From the NCBI GenBank assembly GCA_030067835.1, contig CP092441.1:310001-374000 (forward strand): a stretch of DNA of 64,000 nt, written 5' to 3'. Positions 38,793-47,632 of the stretch are shown here, in pieces (within the stretch, counting starts at the first letter, position 1; each line of letters opens with the position of its first letter). The DNA comes from Chakrabartyella piscis. Lineage in GTDB: Bacteria; Bacillota; Clostridia; Lachnospirales; Anaerotignaceae. Made by a program: the position numbers and the translations under genes. Below the pieces are notes generated by a model. The model saw only the letters and a list, made by a program, of their open reading frames with translations. It did no database searches and was not told the DNA's origin.

Positions 38793-39085
38793 CAGGACAA
38801 ACCTCCTTCCAAAATCAACAATTCCAAATTGGTCAATTCTTGCATAATCAATTGTGTATCAGTATACAATGGATCGTAATCTTCTGGATATTCATAGTAC
38901 AAACCATCTTCTGTAGAATAATGAATCACCACATCATCAAGTGTAAAATCATCTTCCACTTCTGGCAATTGGGTGTCTGTAATCCAAAGTGTATATTCAT
39001 TGGTGCACAAAGATTCTGCTCCATGTTCGCTGATGCATAGATTGTGCCAATCTACCACACCATATTTTGTAATATGTATTAACAT
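38792..39085 (-). CDS. Hypothetical phage tail-associated protein
   Basis: A 97-residue acidic protein with no recognised domain. It sits between a tail-fibre-like gene and an XkdX-like gene, the position where siphophages often encode a small protein of unknown role. AAAGGGGA precedes the ATG. Its stop overlaps the XkdX-like start by one base. The phage connection rests on neighbours only. Confidence 0.6.
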   Translation of the reverse strand: MLIHITKYGVVDWHNLCISEHGAESLCTNEYTLWITDTQLPEVEDDFTLDDVVIHYSTEDGLYYEYPEDYDPLYTDTQLIMQELTNLELLILEGGLS

Positions 39086-39116
39086 AAAAGTATTCCCCTT
39101 TCAATATTGTTTTTTA

Positions 39117-39830
39117 TTATGATAATTCTGCCACAACTTCATCTTCACTGTCTGTTTCCACATAAGGTGCCAAATCCGTTTCTGTGAGTTCCAGTGGATT
39201 CACCACATCGTAACCAATCCTAGAACCCCAAAATGTACCCGTTAGAGTGGGTATAATAACATATGTGTGTCCTGCTACTACATTGAGCATATAACTTATA
39301 GTATATGTAGCGTTTGAAGTAAGATTGGTTGATGCGATTATGGATGCTCCCCAGTACGTGGCACTACTAATATGGAGTACATATTTTTCGCTTAAGATGG
39401 AGTTTGTAGGTGCATCCAACAGAGAACCTGGATGGTTCGCATACACATACATATATCCAGAAGAGGAGTTTGTGGAGGTGATATCAATCTCCACATATAT
39501 GCTTCCAGATCGTCTGGCTGTATATCGCATCAAAACCTGGTTATATGTATAAGCGACACCATCTTCATAATTTTGCTCATATTTGTAGTTCCTAGAAGCG
39601 ATACATACTTCACTATTCCCAATTTGGCTGAATAAAGTATCACCTTCATTTTCTGGTGTTCCAACATACTCGGCAATTTGGCTTAAGGTATCACCAACAG
39701 TGCCAACTTGTGTTGCAGTTGCAGCCATAGAAGCATCTATAATATCCATATTGTCGTTGAAATCAGCGACATCATAGTAGTCTGCTTCATCTGGCTTGGT
39801 CAAACTGTAATTCGTTGTTTCAGTTGCCAT
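39117..39830 (-). CDS. Phage tail-fibre-like protein
   Basis: A 237-residue protein. Its N-terminus NYSLTKPDEADYYDVADFND followed by NMDIIDA is a hallmark of many Firmicute phage tail-fibre and receptor-binding proteins (baseplate-attachment segment). A short coiled region (ASMAATATQVGTVGDTLSQIAEY) follows, then a beta-rich C-terminal domain with many Ser/Thr/Tyr, as in tip domains. It is short for a fibre. AAAGGAG precedes the ATG. It is the first gene of a three-gene cluster opposite in strand to both neighbours, with no capsid, holin, lysin or integrase nearby. Confidence 0.75.
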   Translation of the reverse strand: MATETTNYSLTKPDEADYYDVADFNDNMDIIDASMAATATQVGTVGDTLSQIAEYVGTPENEGDTLFSQIGNSEVCIASRNYKYEQNYEDGVAYTYNQVLMRYTARRSGSIYVEIDITSTNSSSGYMYVYANHPGSLLDAPTNSILSEKYVLHISSATYWGASIIASTNLTSNATYTISYMLNVVAGHTYVIIPTLTGTFWGSRIGYDVVNPLELTETDLAPYVETDSEDEVVAELS

Positions 39831-40250
39831 TTTGTATCTCCTTTCTTTGTTTTTTTTAGGATGATTGAGGTACTTTTAGTATACCAGAAAAAAAGTCCCA
39901 AAAAGTCCCAACATTTGAGGATGCAAAAGTGTTGAAATTTCAAGGGAAATCCTAGTTTTGTGATGATTGTAAGTAGAAATGAAAAATAAGCTCACCGTCA
40001 AAAAATCCCAAATGATACCACCAAACCAAATATCACTACGCAACTGTAGGGTATGGGTCACCCATACCGTAACGAAGAATCTGAAACCTAAGATTCCTCA
40101 TTACATTCGGAATGACAAATCAGTGAACAGTGGTCAGAAAAAACCAAACCACTACACCTGTCATTCCTGTAGGGGCTGCCGGTAACCATGCTTTCCAATT
40201 GCCACTACAAATCTGTCATTCAGAGGAACGCAGTGACGAAGAATCTTAAG
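39831..40250. repeat. Gap before argG: REP and TGTCATTC repeats
   Basis: A tandem AAAAAGTCCCA pair lies at 39890-39910. REP palindromes occur at 40046-40069 (GTAGGGTATGGG-TCA-CCCATACC) and a partial one at 40169-40190 (GTAGGGGCTGCCGGT). TGTCATTC-type repeats lie at 40090-40119 (inverse) and 40214-40247. TATACT on the minus strand near 39880-39885 may be the -10 of the tail-cluster promoter, without a convincing -35. Confidence 0.7.
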
Positions 40251-40278
40251 AATAGTTATTGTATCCAAAATGCAACCA

Positions 40279-40320
40279 ATTTGCATAAAAATGCGTATTA
40301 TGCAATGAATATACATAAAA
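40279..40320 (+). promoter_or_regulatory. Tandem ARG boxes (ArgR operators) upstream of argG
   Basis: TTTGCATAAAAATGCGTAT (near 40280-40298) and TGAATATACATAAAA (near 40305-40320) match the ArgR/AhrC consensus of two TGNAT/ATNCA half-sites around an AT core, and lie 2 bp apart as a pair. They sit about 75-115 bases upstream of the argG -35 box, so arginine-dependent control through ArgR is likely. Confidence 0.7.
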
Positions 40321-40395
40321 ATAGACAAAGACATGGTTGCAGATACGTTTTTTTCAGAATAACTGTACAAATCGTTATTGTTTTTGTTTTTTCTC

Positions 40396-40424
40396 TTGCA
40401 ATTGGAAGAAAAATTATGTATAAT
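40396..40424 (+). promoter_or_regulatory. Sigma-A type promoter of argG
   Basis: TTGCAA 40396-40401 and TATAAT 40419-40424, 17-base spacer. Confidence 0.85.
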
Positions 40425-40476
40425 TCATTTATATTATTCATTTGAACTCGTGAACACTATTCAAGGAGGAACTATC

Positions 40477-41700
40477 ATGGCAAAGGAAAAAATCGTATTG
40501 GCATACTCCGGTGGTTTGGACACTACCGTTATCATCCCTTGGTTGAAAGAACACTACAACGATGCAGAAATCATTGCAGTTTGTGGTGACGTGGGTCAAG
40601 GTAAAGAAACAGATGGTTTGGAAGAAAGAGCATTGGCAACTGGTGCAAGCAAATTGTATATTGAAAACTTGACAGAAGAATTCATTGTAGATGCAATTTA
40701 TCCTTGTATCAAAGCAAATGCTGTTTACGAACACAAATACCTTTTGGGTACATCCATGGCACGTCCTATCATTGCAAAAAGATTAGTTGAAATCGCTAAA
40801 GAAGAAGGCGCTTATGCAATCTGTCACGGTGCAACTGGTAAAGGTAATGACCAAGTGCGTTTTGAGCTTACAGTAAAAGCTTTGGCTCCTGAACTTCAAA
40901 TCATTGCTCCTTGGAGACTTGATACATGGGATATGCAATCTCGTGAAGATGAAATGGCATACCTTGAAAAACATGGTATTCCTTTTGAAATGAAAGCAGA
41001 TGATTCCTATAGCCGTGACCGTAACCTTTGGCACCTCAGCCATGAAGGTTTGGAATTGGAAGACCCAGCAAACGAACCAAACTTCAAACATATCTTGCAA
41101 TTGGGCGTTTCTCCAGAAGAAGCTCCTGATACACCTGAATATGTAACACTTGATTTTGAAGCTGGTGTTCCTGTTGCTGTCAATGGCGAAAAATTGGGTC
41201 CTGTTGAAATGTTGACATTGCTCAACGAAATCGGTGGACGTAATGGTGTGGGTATCACAGATATCTGTGAAAACCGTGTAGTTGGTATGAAATCCCGTGG
41301 TGTATATGAAACACCAGGTGGTTCCATTATGTACTATGCACACCGTGAATTGGAATACTTGTGCTTGGACAAAAAGACACAATCTTTCAATGAAATCGCA
41401 AGCAATATGTTCACAGAATTGGTTTATAGTGGCGAATGGTATACACCACTTCGTGAATCTCTTTCTGCATACTTCGATGATGCAAACAAAACAGTAACTG
41501 GTTCTGTAAAAATGAAACTCTACAAAGGGAACATCATCTCTGCTGGTGCAACTTCTCCTTATAGCTTGTACAACGAATCCATGGCAAGCTTCACAACAGG
41601 CGAACTCTACAACCACAAAGATGCTGATGGTTTCATCAATTTGTTCGGTCTTTCCATGAAAGTACGTGCAATGATGATGCAAAACGTAGACAAACAATAA
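40477..41700 (+). CDS. argG: Argininosuccinate synthase
   Basis: A 407-residue enzyme that joins citrulline and aspartate with ATP to give argininosuccinate, the penultimate step of arginine synthesis. The ATP pyrophosphatase P-loop is [10 protein letters not shown] (residues 8-17), followed by [13 protein letters not shown] and [13 protein letters not shown], both diagnostic. Length is normal. ATG at 40477 is 7 bases after AAGGAGG. ARG boxes and a good promoter lie upstream. argH follows in the same direction after a repeat-rich 504-base gap with a terminator, so the two are probably separate transcripts. Confidence 0.97.
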   Translation: MAKEKIVLAYSGGLDTTVIIPWLKEHYNDAEIIAVCGDVGQGKETDGLEERALATGASKLYIENLTEEFIVDAIYPCIKANAVYEHKYLLGTSMARPIIAKRLVEIAKEEGAYAICHGATGKGNDQVRFELTVKALAPELQIIAPWRLDTWDMQSREDEMAYLEKHGIPFEMKADDSYSRDRNLWHLSHEGLELEDPANEPNFKHILQLGVSPEEAPDTPEYVTLDFEAGVPVAVNGEKLGPVEMLTLLNEIGGRNGVGITDICENRVVGMKSRGVYETPGGSIMYYAHRELEYLCLDKKTQSFNEIASNMFTELVYSGEWYTPLRESLSAYFDDANKTVTGSVKMKLYKGNIISAGATSPYSLYNESMASFTTGELYNHKDADGFINLFGLSMKVRAMMMQNVDKQ

Positions 41701-41703
41701 GAT

Positions 41704-42186
41704 CAAAAGATTAAAGTCAAAAGATTAAAGTCAAAAGATTAAGACCTTGGGACGCTGTCCCAAACCCTGCGATTTTTTGAAAAAAATCGAGTAAAACTTT
41801 ATTTCCCCAAGCAACATATTGCTTGGGGGATTTTTTGAATTGTAGGAATGTGTATTAAATTGCACTTGTATGGGAGGATATCATCCACAGCAATATCAAT
41901 GAATGTAACCTTGTAGGGGCGAGCATTGCTCGCCAGAATAATGAACTAATGGCAAGAGTAGAACCCTTGCCCTACAAAACATGAATCAACGAACCAATTT
42001 CACTTGTAGGGAACAGTCTTGACTGTTCTGCAACTATAAACAACCATAAACAACCACAAACTCAATTGCAATACCTTAGCGGAAACGTAGTTTACGCAAC
42101 TAAAGTTTGGATTGAACCTTTTCAAAGGTTCATAGGGTGGTGGGAAAAAGTCCCACGGTCTTGCACTTGACTTTGCACTTTATCTT
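41704..42186. repeat. argG-argH gap: tandem 14-mers, terminator and REP palindromes
   Basis: Three near-exact copies of AAAAGATTAAAGTC begin at 41704. A terminator lies at 41805-41837 (CCCCAAGCAA, short loop, TTGCTTGGGG, T run). REP palindromes are at 41913-41935 (GTAGGGGCGAGCA-TTGCTCGCC), 41951-41975 (inverse) and 42006-42030 (GTAGGGAACAG...CTGTTC). The sequences at 41745-41800 and 42103-42150 are inverse copies of a longer repeat (AAAGTTTGG...CCTTTTCAAAGG...GTCTT) seen again near 63105. Confidence 0.75.
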
Positions 42187-42204
42187 TTCAAGGAGGAAAA
42201 TATT

Positions 42205-43581
42205 ATGAAACTATGGGGCGGTCGCTTCACAAAATCAACAGATAGCTTTACAGATCATTTCCATTCTTCTATTTCTTTCGATAGTAGAATGTACGCAGAG
42301 GATATTACAGGTAGTATCGCTCATGCAACTATGCTTGGCAAACAAGGGATTATCCCACAAGCGGATGCAGACTTAATTGTCAAAACATTGGGTGAAATTT
42401 TGTTGGATATCCAAGAAGGCAATGTGTCCTTTGACGAAAAAGCAGAAGACATCCATATGAACCTAGAAACCATCCTCATTTCTCGTATTGGCGACGTAGG
42501 CAAGCGTTTGCACACTGGACGTAGTCGTAATGACCAAGTGGCTTTGGACGCTCGTATGTACACTAAGAAGGAAATTATCGCAGTCCAAGAACTACTCAAA
42601 AATTTGATGGAAACTTTGAACGATTTGGCAGAAAAAAACACAGAAACCATCATGCCTGGCTATACCCACTTGCAAAGAGCACAACCTGTCACTTTGGCAC
42701 ACCATATCTTAGCTTATGTGGAAATGTTCAAACGTGATTATGCACGTATGACAGATACTTACAAACGTACTGATGTATTGCCTTTGGGTAGCGGTGCTTT
42801 GGCAACCACAACATATCCTTTGGATCGTGATTTTGTTGCAGAACAGTTGGGATTTGCTGGTATCACACAAAATAGTATGGATGGTGTGTCTGACCGTGAT
42901 TTCGCTTTGGAATTTATGTCTGCAATGTCCATTATGATGATGCATTTGAGCCGTTTCTGTGAAGAAATCATTCTTTGGAGCAGTCATGAATTCAAATTCA
43001 TTGAATTGGATGATGCATACTCCACAGGCTCTAGCATTATGCCACAAAAGAAAAATCCAGATATGGCAGAGCTCATTCGTGGCAAAACAGGTCGAGTATA
43101 TGGTCATTTGATGGCTTTGTTGACCACAATGAAAGGTTTGCCATTGGCGTATAACAAAGATATGCAAGAAGACAAAGAAGGCTTGTTTGATGCCATCGAT
43201 ACCGTGAAAATGTGTGTACCTGTATTCACCAATATGATTGCAACCATCACTGTACGTGAAAACAATATGTTGGAAGCGGCAAAGGGTGGTTTCACCAATG
43301 CAACAGATGCAGCTGACTGGTTGGTGAAACAAGGGGTTGCGTTCAGAGATGCACATGAAATCATTGGTAAATTGGTGTTGTATTGTATCCAAAATAACAC
43401 CAACTTGGACGATTTGTCCTTGGAAGAATACCAAGCAATTTCTCCAGTGTTCAATGAAAGCGTATACGCTGCCATTTCTGTAAAACAATGTGTGGAAGCA
43501 AGAAATGTGACTGGTGGTCCTGCAAAAGAAGCAACCACAAAGGTGATTGCAACAAACAAAGCGTATTTCGCAACATTGTAA
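42205..43581 (+). CDS. argH: Argininosuccinate lyase
   Basis: A 458-residue enzyme of the fumarase/aspartase superfamily, cleaving argininosuccinate to arginine and fumarate. It begins [12 protein letters not shown], characteristic of ArgH, contains [12 protein letters not shown] near residue 112 and the superfamily signature [12 protein letters not shown] near residue 278, whose serine is the catalytic base. Full length. AAGGAGG lies 8 bases upstream. With argG it completes the last two steps of arginine synthesis. Confidence 0.97.
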   Translation: MKLWGGRFTKSTDSFTDHFHSSISFDSRMYAEDITGSIAHATMLGKQGIIPQADADLIVKTLGEILLDIQEGNVSFDEKAEDIHMNLETILISRIGDVGKRLHTGRSRNDQVALDARMYTKKEIIAVQELLKNLMETLNDLAEKNTETIMPGYTHLQRAQPVTLAHHILAYVEMFKRDYARMTDTYKRTDVLPLGSGALATTTYPLDRDFVAEQLGFAGITQNSMDGVSDRDFALEFMSAMSIMMMHLSRFCEEIILWSSHEFKFIELDDAYSTGSSIMPQKKNPDMAELIRGKTGRVYGHLMALLTTMKGLPLAYNKDMQEDKEGLFDAIDTVKMCVPVFTNMIATITVRENNMLEAAKGGFTNATDAADWLVKQGVAFRDAHEIIGKLVLYCIQNNTNLDDLSLEEYQAISPVFNESVYAAISVKQCVEARNVTGGPAKEATTKVIATNKAYFATL

Positions 43582-43603
43582 ATAGAATAGAAATCAACTT
43601 GAT

Positions 43604-43635
43604 GCAGGTATCTTTATAGATGCCTGTATTTTTTT
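43604..43635 (+). terminator. Intrinsic terminator of argH
   Basis: CAGGTATC and GATGCCTG pair (one G-U) around a 6-base loop, then a T run. Confidence 0.8.
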
Positions 43636-43722
43636 AACTTCATTTATAGTAATGCTGATACAATATGTACCATAACGTAGGTGGTATATCATCTTTCAAT
43701 GAAAAATAGCCAGATGATAATT

Positions 43723-43750
43723 GTAGGGGATGGCGTCCCCGACATCCCGT
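43723..43750. repeat. REP-like palindrome
   Basis: GTAGGGGATGGCG, short loop, then GACATCCCG: GTAG foot, imperfect arms. The rest of the 43636-44036 gap holds only the promoter below and no gene. Confidence 0.7.
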
Positions 43751-43891
43751 CATGAACTACCATAAAAAGTAAATAGGATACCCTGAACACCCCAAAACCC
43801 ATTGATTTGACTGAATTTGTCCTTTTGTGGGTCGAAAAGTGACCAACTTTTGATATTGATATTAAGGTTTTATTACAAAACCGTATTTTGG

Positions 43892-43920
43892 TTGCAAAGG
43901 GAATTTTTAACAGATATACT
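43892..43920 (+). promoter_or_regulatory. Promoter of the surface protein gene
   Basis: TTGCAA 43892-43897 and TATACT 43915-43920, 17-base spacer. It leaves a leader of about 110 bases. Confidence 0.7.
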
Positions 43921-44036
43921 GAATATAGAATTAGAGTGCGATATTGGTTAGAAGTGTCTGAAAATCTAAACAAACTGCACTTGGAGAGATATAGTAAACA
44001 AAAAATATTAGGGTAAGTGAAAAGGAGGAAACGCCA

Positions 44037-47000
44037 ATGAAAAAGATGATTTCTTTGGTTATTGCTGCTTCTATGGTAGCATCTTTGGTTCCTACAACTG
44101 TTTTTGCTGGTCAAAGTATTTATGCAACAGCAAAGGTAGTGGGGGCAGAAACTTTAGCAGAAACAGCAAGTGGGGAAGGTTCTTTGACTGGTTCCGATGT
44201 TCCAGAATTACAAATCACAGTACAAGATGTATCCTATTCTGGTAGCGATGCAAGTTTCAACAATCAATATTTGTCTACAAGTTACTGGGAATCACAACCA
44301 TCTGCAAACATTTCAGCAGCTGGTGGTAACATGTCCAGTGCAATGTTAGAAGCAAAATTGATGTCTTTGCAAGAACAATTGTACGCTGCAACTGATGCAA
44401 GTGTCATTGCAGAATTGGAAGCACAAATTGCATCTTTGCAAAGTCAAATCTCAGGTGGAAAAACAACAACCAGTACTGGGAAATCAGAAACCAAAACAGA
44501 AACAACTGAAAAAGTAGAAAAAGCAGAACCAGTTGAAAAAGTGGAAACTGTAGAAAAAGTAGAAGCTACACAACCTGTAAAAGAAGAAGTAAAAGAAGAG
44601 CCAGTTGTAAAAGAAGAAGTAAAAACAGAAGTTCCTGTAGTGGAAGAAGAAGTAAAAGCAGAACCTGTACAAGAAGCACAAGCTGCTACAACACAAACTG
44701 CAACAACAGAGGCAGATGAAACAGAAGAACCTGTTGCTGAGATTGCAACAGCAGATACAACTACAGACACAACAGCAGATACAACTACAGACACAACTAC
44801 AGACACAACAACAGACACAACAACTGATACAACAACTGATACAACAACTGATACAACAACAGATACAACAACTGATACTACAACAGATACAACAACAGAC
44901 ACAACAACAGACACAACAACAGACACAACAACTGATGATGTAGTTACAGCAGTTCCATATACAAATATGACTACTGAAGAAGCAAAAGCACAAGTTGCAA
45001 GTTATAAGGCATCTGCTCCGCAAATGGAAGTGGAAATCACTTTGGATGATGCAGAATTCCATTCCAATACTATTGTGGTTTATATCAATTCCGATGAAAC
45101 CTATCCTGCAATCATTGAAGTAGATGATGTGGATGATGATGAAGTAACTTTCACCATCTATGGTAAATTGTACGAAGATGATGTAATAGTTGTAGAATTG
45201 GCAGTCAACTACGATTTGGATGCTGATGATTATGCAACTGTTTCCATTGATTCCGATATGGTAGAAGCAGACGATCTTGTATTCTTGTATGTTGCTGATG
45301 TGGGCATTGAAGCTTCCATCAAAGATTTGACATACGTTGCAGAAGACGAAGAAGTGGTTTTGGATGATACCATTGTTATTGAAGAAGTGGTAGAGGGTAC
45401 CTTCAAAGTTGGTCAAATCCTTGTATTTGAAATCTCCAGAGGTTTTGAATTTGGTAGCGACAGTGACTTGGAAATGTCTGGTGTAGAAAACTATGAATAT
45501 GATGATGAATACGCATACTTCACAGTAAACTCTACAGCAGTTACAAATGGTAAAATCAAAATTGATGGTTTGAAAATCATTGCAGATGATGCAGATGAAG
45601 GCGATACTGCTGAAATCGAAATTACATTGTATAATGATGATAATTCAACCTATGACAAACAATATAGTAGCGATAAAGTAGATAAATGCGAACTGGAAGT
45701 TGCAGAATGTTGTGCATACACAGTTGTCATTTCTGTAGACGAAGACGATGATGTACCTGTAATGTATAGCGGAACTGATTCTGATAACTATGGTTTGAAT
45801 GACGATTCTGATCACTATTCCTTGGAGATCACAATTGAAGAATCCTTCCCTGGTGCTTGGAGCTACAGAGACGAATGGGAACTTGTATTGCCAGAAGGCG
45901 TATATGTAATTGATATCGATTTCGATGAAGACGATATGGATTGGGCAGATGGCAACGATGCAGAAAGTAACTTTATGGATGCATACCAAGAAGGCAATTG
46001 GGAAAGTTTTGTATTTGAAAAACGTGTGTTTGACGAAAGAACATCTTCTGATGATCCAATTGTTTTGACATTCTCCTTGGTTTTGACAGCAGTACCTGGT
46101 TTTGAAGGGGATGTAGAACTTGAATTTGTTGGCGATTCTGTCACAGAAGACGAAGTTGTCATTGCAGAATTCATTTCTCCATACACTGTAGAAGCATCTC
46201 AAAATGATGTAATTACAGACTATAGAAATACACCAATTGAAACACCTATTATCATCGAAGAAGAAGAAGAAGAATTGTGGAATGATGATATGGTATTCTA
46301 TTTGACAATGGAAGACGATTATATGGACTTTGATGATGCTGGTGAAGTATCTGTCAACTCCGATTCTTATATGGAAGCGGATATGGATTATGGTTCAGCT
46401 TCTATTGAAATCGAAATTACAGAAGAATCTGAAGACGAACCTGGCGTTTTGACCATTGAAGGCATTGAATTGTACATGAACCGTTCTCTTGCTAATGGCG
46501 CATATGCTTTGGAAATGTACACCTCCGCAAGTATTGCTTTCTTGGAAGAAGCGATTTATGCTCCAGAAGCAGATGATGCAGATGATGCAGAAGACAATGA
46601 CGAAGTTTGGCATGTAGGCGATGTTGTTTACGGTACAGATGATGATGATTACAATGCAGGTAGCGATGGTTATTCCGTTGTAGTTTGCGATAACTTTGTA
46701 AATATCGTAACAGCTGGCTCCGACTTGGCAAATGGCTTCACAACACAAGTTATTGTTCCAATTGGCGAATATTACATCTATGCTGGCGGTGTACAAATTG
46801 CATTGGATGTACCAGCGTATATCAATGCATCTGGTTATACAATGCTTCCTGTTAGAGCAGTTGCAACTGCTTTGGGTATTGATACCAGCAATGTAACATG
46901 GAATAGTGCAGCAAAACAAGTTGTTATTGTATATGGTTCCAAAATCATTTCTATGACAGTTGGCGATACAGGAATGTATGTAAATGGTACTTTGATCTAT

Positions 47001-47123
47001 GCTTCCTCTGCACCTGAAATTGTAGATAGCAGATCCTTCTTGCCACTTCGTGATTTGGCAACAGCACTTGGTGTAACAGACATCAACTGGGATTCCAGTA
47101 CAAAAACAGCAACATTGAACTAA
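44037..47123 (+). CDS. Surface protein with DTTT stalk and copper-amine-oxidase-like C-terminal domain
   Basis: A 1028-residue secreted protein. Residues 1-24 are a signal peptide (ending VFA-G). A predicted coiled coil lies near 100-140, then a Lys/Glu/Val-rich stretch (EKVEKAEPVEKVE) and about 15 DTTT units (residues about 240-302), a likely flexible wall spacer. The large acidic middle (about 320-880) matches the minus-strand paralogue at 49165-51597, for example YATVSIDSDMVEADDLVFL. The last 120 residues are a copper-amine-oxidase N-terminal-like stalk domain (PVRAVATALGID, SRSFLPLRDLATALGV), used in Clostridia as a surface module, not as an oxidase. AGGAGG precedes the ATG. An abundant S-layer-type role is an inference. 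Confidence 0.85.
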   Translation: MKKMISLVIAASMVASLVPTTVFAGQSIYATAKVVGAETLAETASGEGSLTGSDVPELQITVQDVSYSGSDASFNNQYLSTSYWESQPSANISAAGGNMSSAMLEAKLMSLQEQLYAATDASVIAELEAQIASLQSQISGGKTTTSTGKSETKTETTEKVEKAEPVEKVETVEKVEATQPVKEEVKEEPVVKEEVKTEVPVVEEEVKAEPVQEAQAATTQTATTEADETEEPVAEIATADTTTDTTADTTTDTTTDTTTDTTTDTTTDTTTDTTTDTTTDTTTDTTTDTTTDTTTDTTTDDVVTAVPYTNMTTEEAKAQVASYKASAPQMEVEITLDDAEFHSNTIVVYINSDETYPAIIEVDDVDDDEVTFTIYGKLYEDDVIVVELAVNYDLDADDYATVSIDSDMVEADDLVFLYVADVGIEASIKDLTYVAEDEEVVLDDTIVIEEVVEGTFKVGQILVFEISRGFEFGSDSDLEMSGVENYEYDDEYAYFTVNSTAVTNGKIKIDGLKIIADDADEGDTAEIEITLYNDDNSTYDKQYSSDKVDKCELEVAECCAYTVVISVDEDDDVPVMYSGTDSDNYGLNDDSDHYSLEITIEESFPGAWSYRDEWELVLPEGVYVIDIDFDEDDMDWADGNDAESNFMDAYQEGNWESFVFEKRVFDERTSSDDPIVLTFSLVLTAVPGFEGDVELEFVGDSVTEDEVVIAEFISPYTVEASQNDVITDYRNTPIETPIIIEEEEEELWNDDMVFYLTMEDDYMDFDDAGEVSVNSDSYMEADMDYGSASIEIEITEESEDEPGVLTIEGIELYMNRSLANGAYALEMYTSASIAFLEEAIYAPEADDADDAEDNDEVWHVGDVVYGTDDDDYNAGSDGYSVVVCDNFVNIVTAGSDLANGFTTQVIVPIGEYYIYAGGVQIALDVPAYINASGYTMLPVRAVATALGIDTSNVTWNSAAKQVVIVYGSKIISMTVGDTGMYVNGTLIYASSAPEIVDSRSFLPLRDLATALGVTDINWDSSTKTATLN

Positions 47124-47139
47124 ATCATAAAACGATTAG

Positions 47140-47166
47140 AGGGCTTCGTAAAGAAGCCCTTTTTTG
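47140..47166 (+). terminator. Intrinsic terminator of the surface protein gene
   Basis: GGGCTTC, 5-base loop, GAAGCCC, six T. Confidence 0.9.
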
Positions 47167-47250
47167 TTGCGTTTTGCAATATGATTTTGTGTTTTTGTTT
47201 GGAATTTGTTTATTGTTTTGGTTTTATGTTTTGGTTTTATGTTTCGGTAT

Positions 47251-47577
47251 GATGTGGGCATCATCCCCTACAGGTTTTGTGGCATTGGATTGTAGCTTTG
47301 GCATTTGATTTTGTAGGGGCGATTATCAATCGTCAGTTGATATGATGCCAATAGATGTATGGTGGCATGGTTTGTCATTCTGAATGCAATGAGGAATCTT
47401 TGTTTTTCGTTGCGGTATGGGTGACCCATACCCTACAGGATTGTGGCATTGGTTTGGGTTGCAGTGGTATTGCGGTTGATTCGTGAATCAACCCTACAAG
47501 TGCATTGGTATTGTTTTGGGTTACAGTATGGTCAAATTTTGTTTTTGGTTTTGTAGGGGCGATTATCAATCGCCCGT
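47251..47577. repeat. Dense REP cluster
   Basis: Five GTAGGG palindromes lie in about 330 bases: 47251-47272 (inverse), 47313-47336, 47413-47437 (inverse, GGTATGGGTGACCCATACCC then TAC), 47473-47497 (inverse, GGTTGATTCGTGAATCAACC then CTAC) and 47553-47577 (GTAGGGGCGATTATCAATCG then CCCG). One TGTCATTC-type repeat is at 47372-47400. The same array order recurs at 52970-53047. Confidence 0.85.
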
Positions 47578-47609
47578 TGGTTTGCATTTTTTGGTTTTGG
47601 CATACAAAA

Positions 47610-47632
47610 AAAGGACCCCTTTCGGGTCCTCA
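47610..47632 (-). terminator. Terminator hairpin, left copy of the IS target duplication
   Basis: Read on the minus strand: GAGGACCCGAAAGGGGTCC followed by seven T. It is the distal copy of the hairpin at 49117-49140, with one base fewer in the stem. It provides the stop codon TGA for the transposase frame. Confidence 0.8.

Noticed and set aside
40783-41706. 307-codon minus-strand frame over argG
   Set aside because: Antisense of a well-identified gene, Cys/Phe/His-rich, no ribosome site.
44716-44943. Gln/Thr-rich frame in the DTTT region
   Set aside because: Other-frame reading of a coding repeat.
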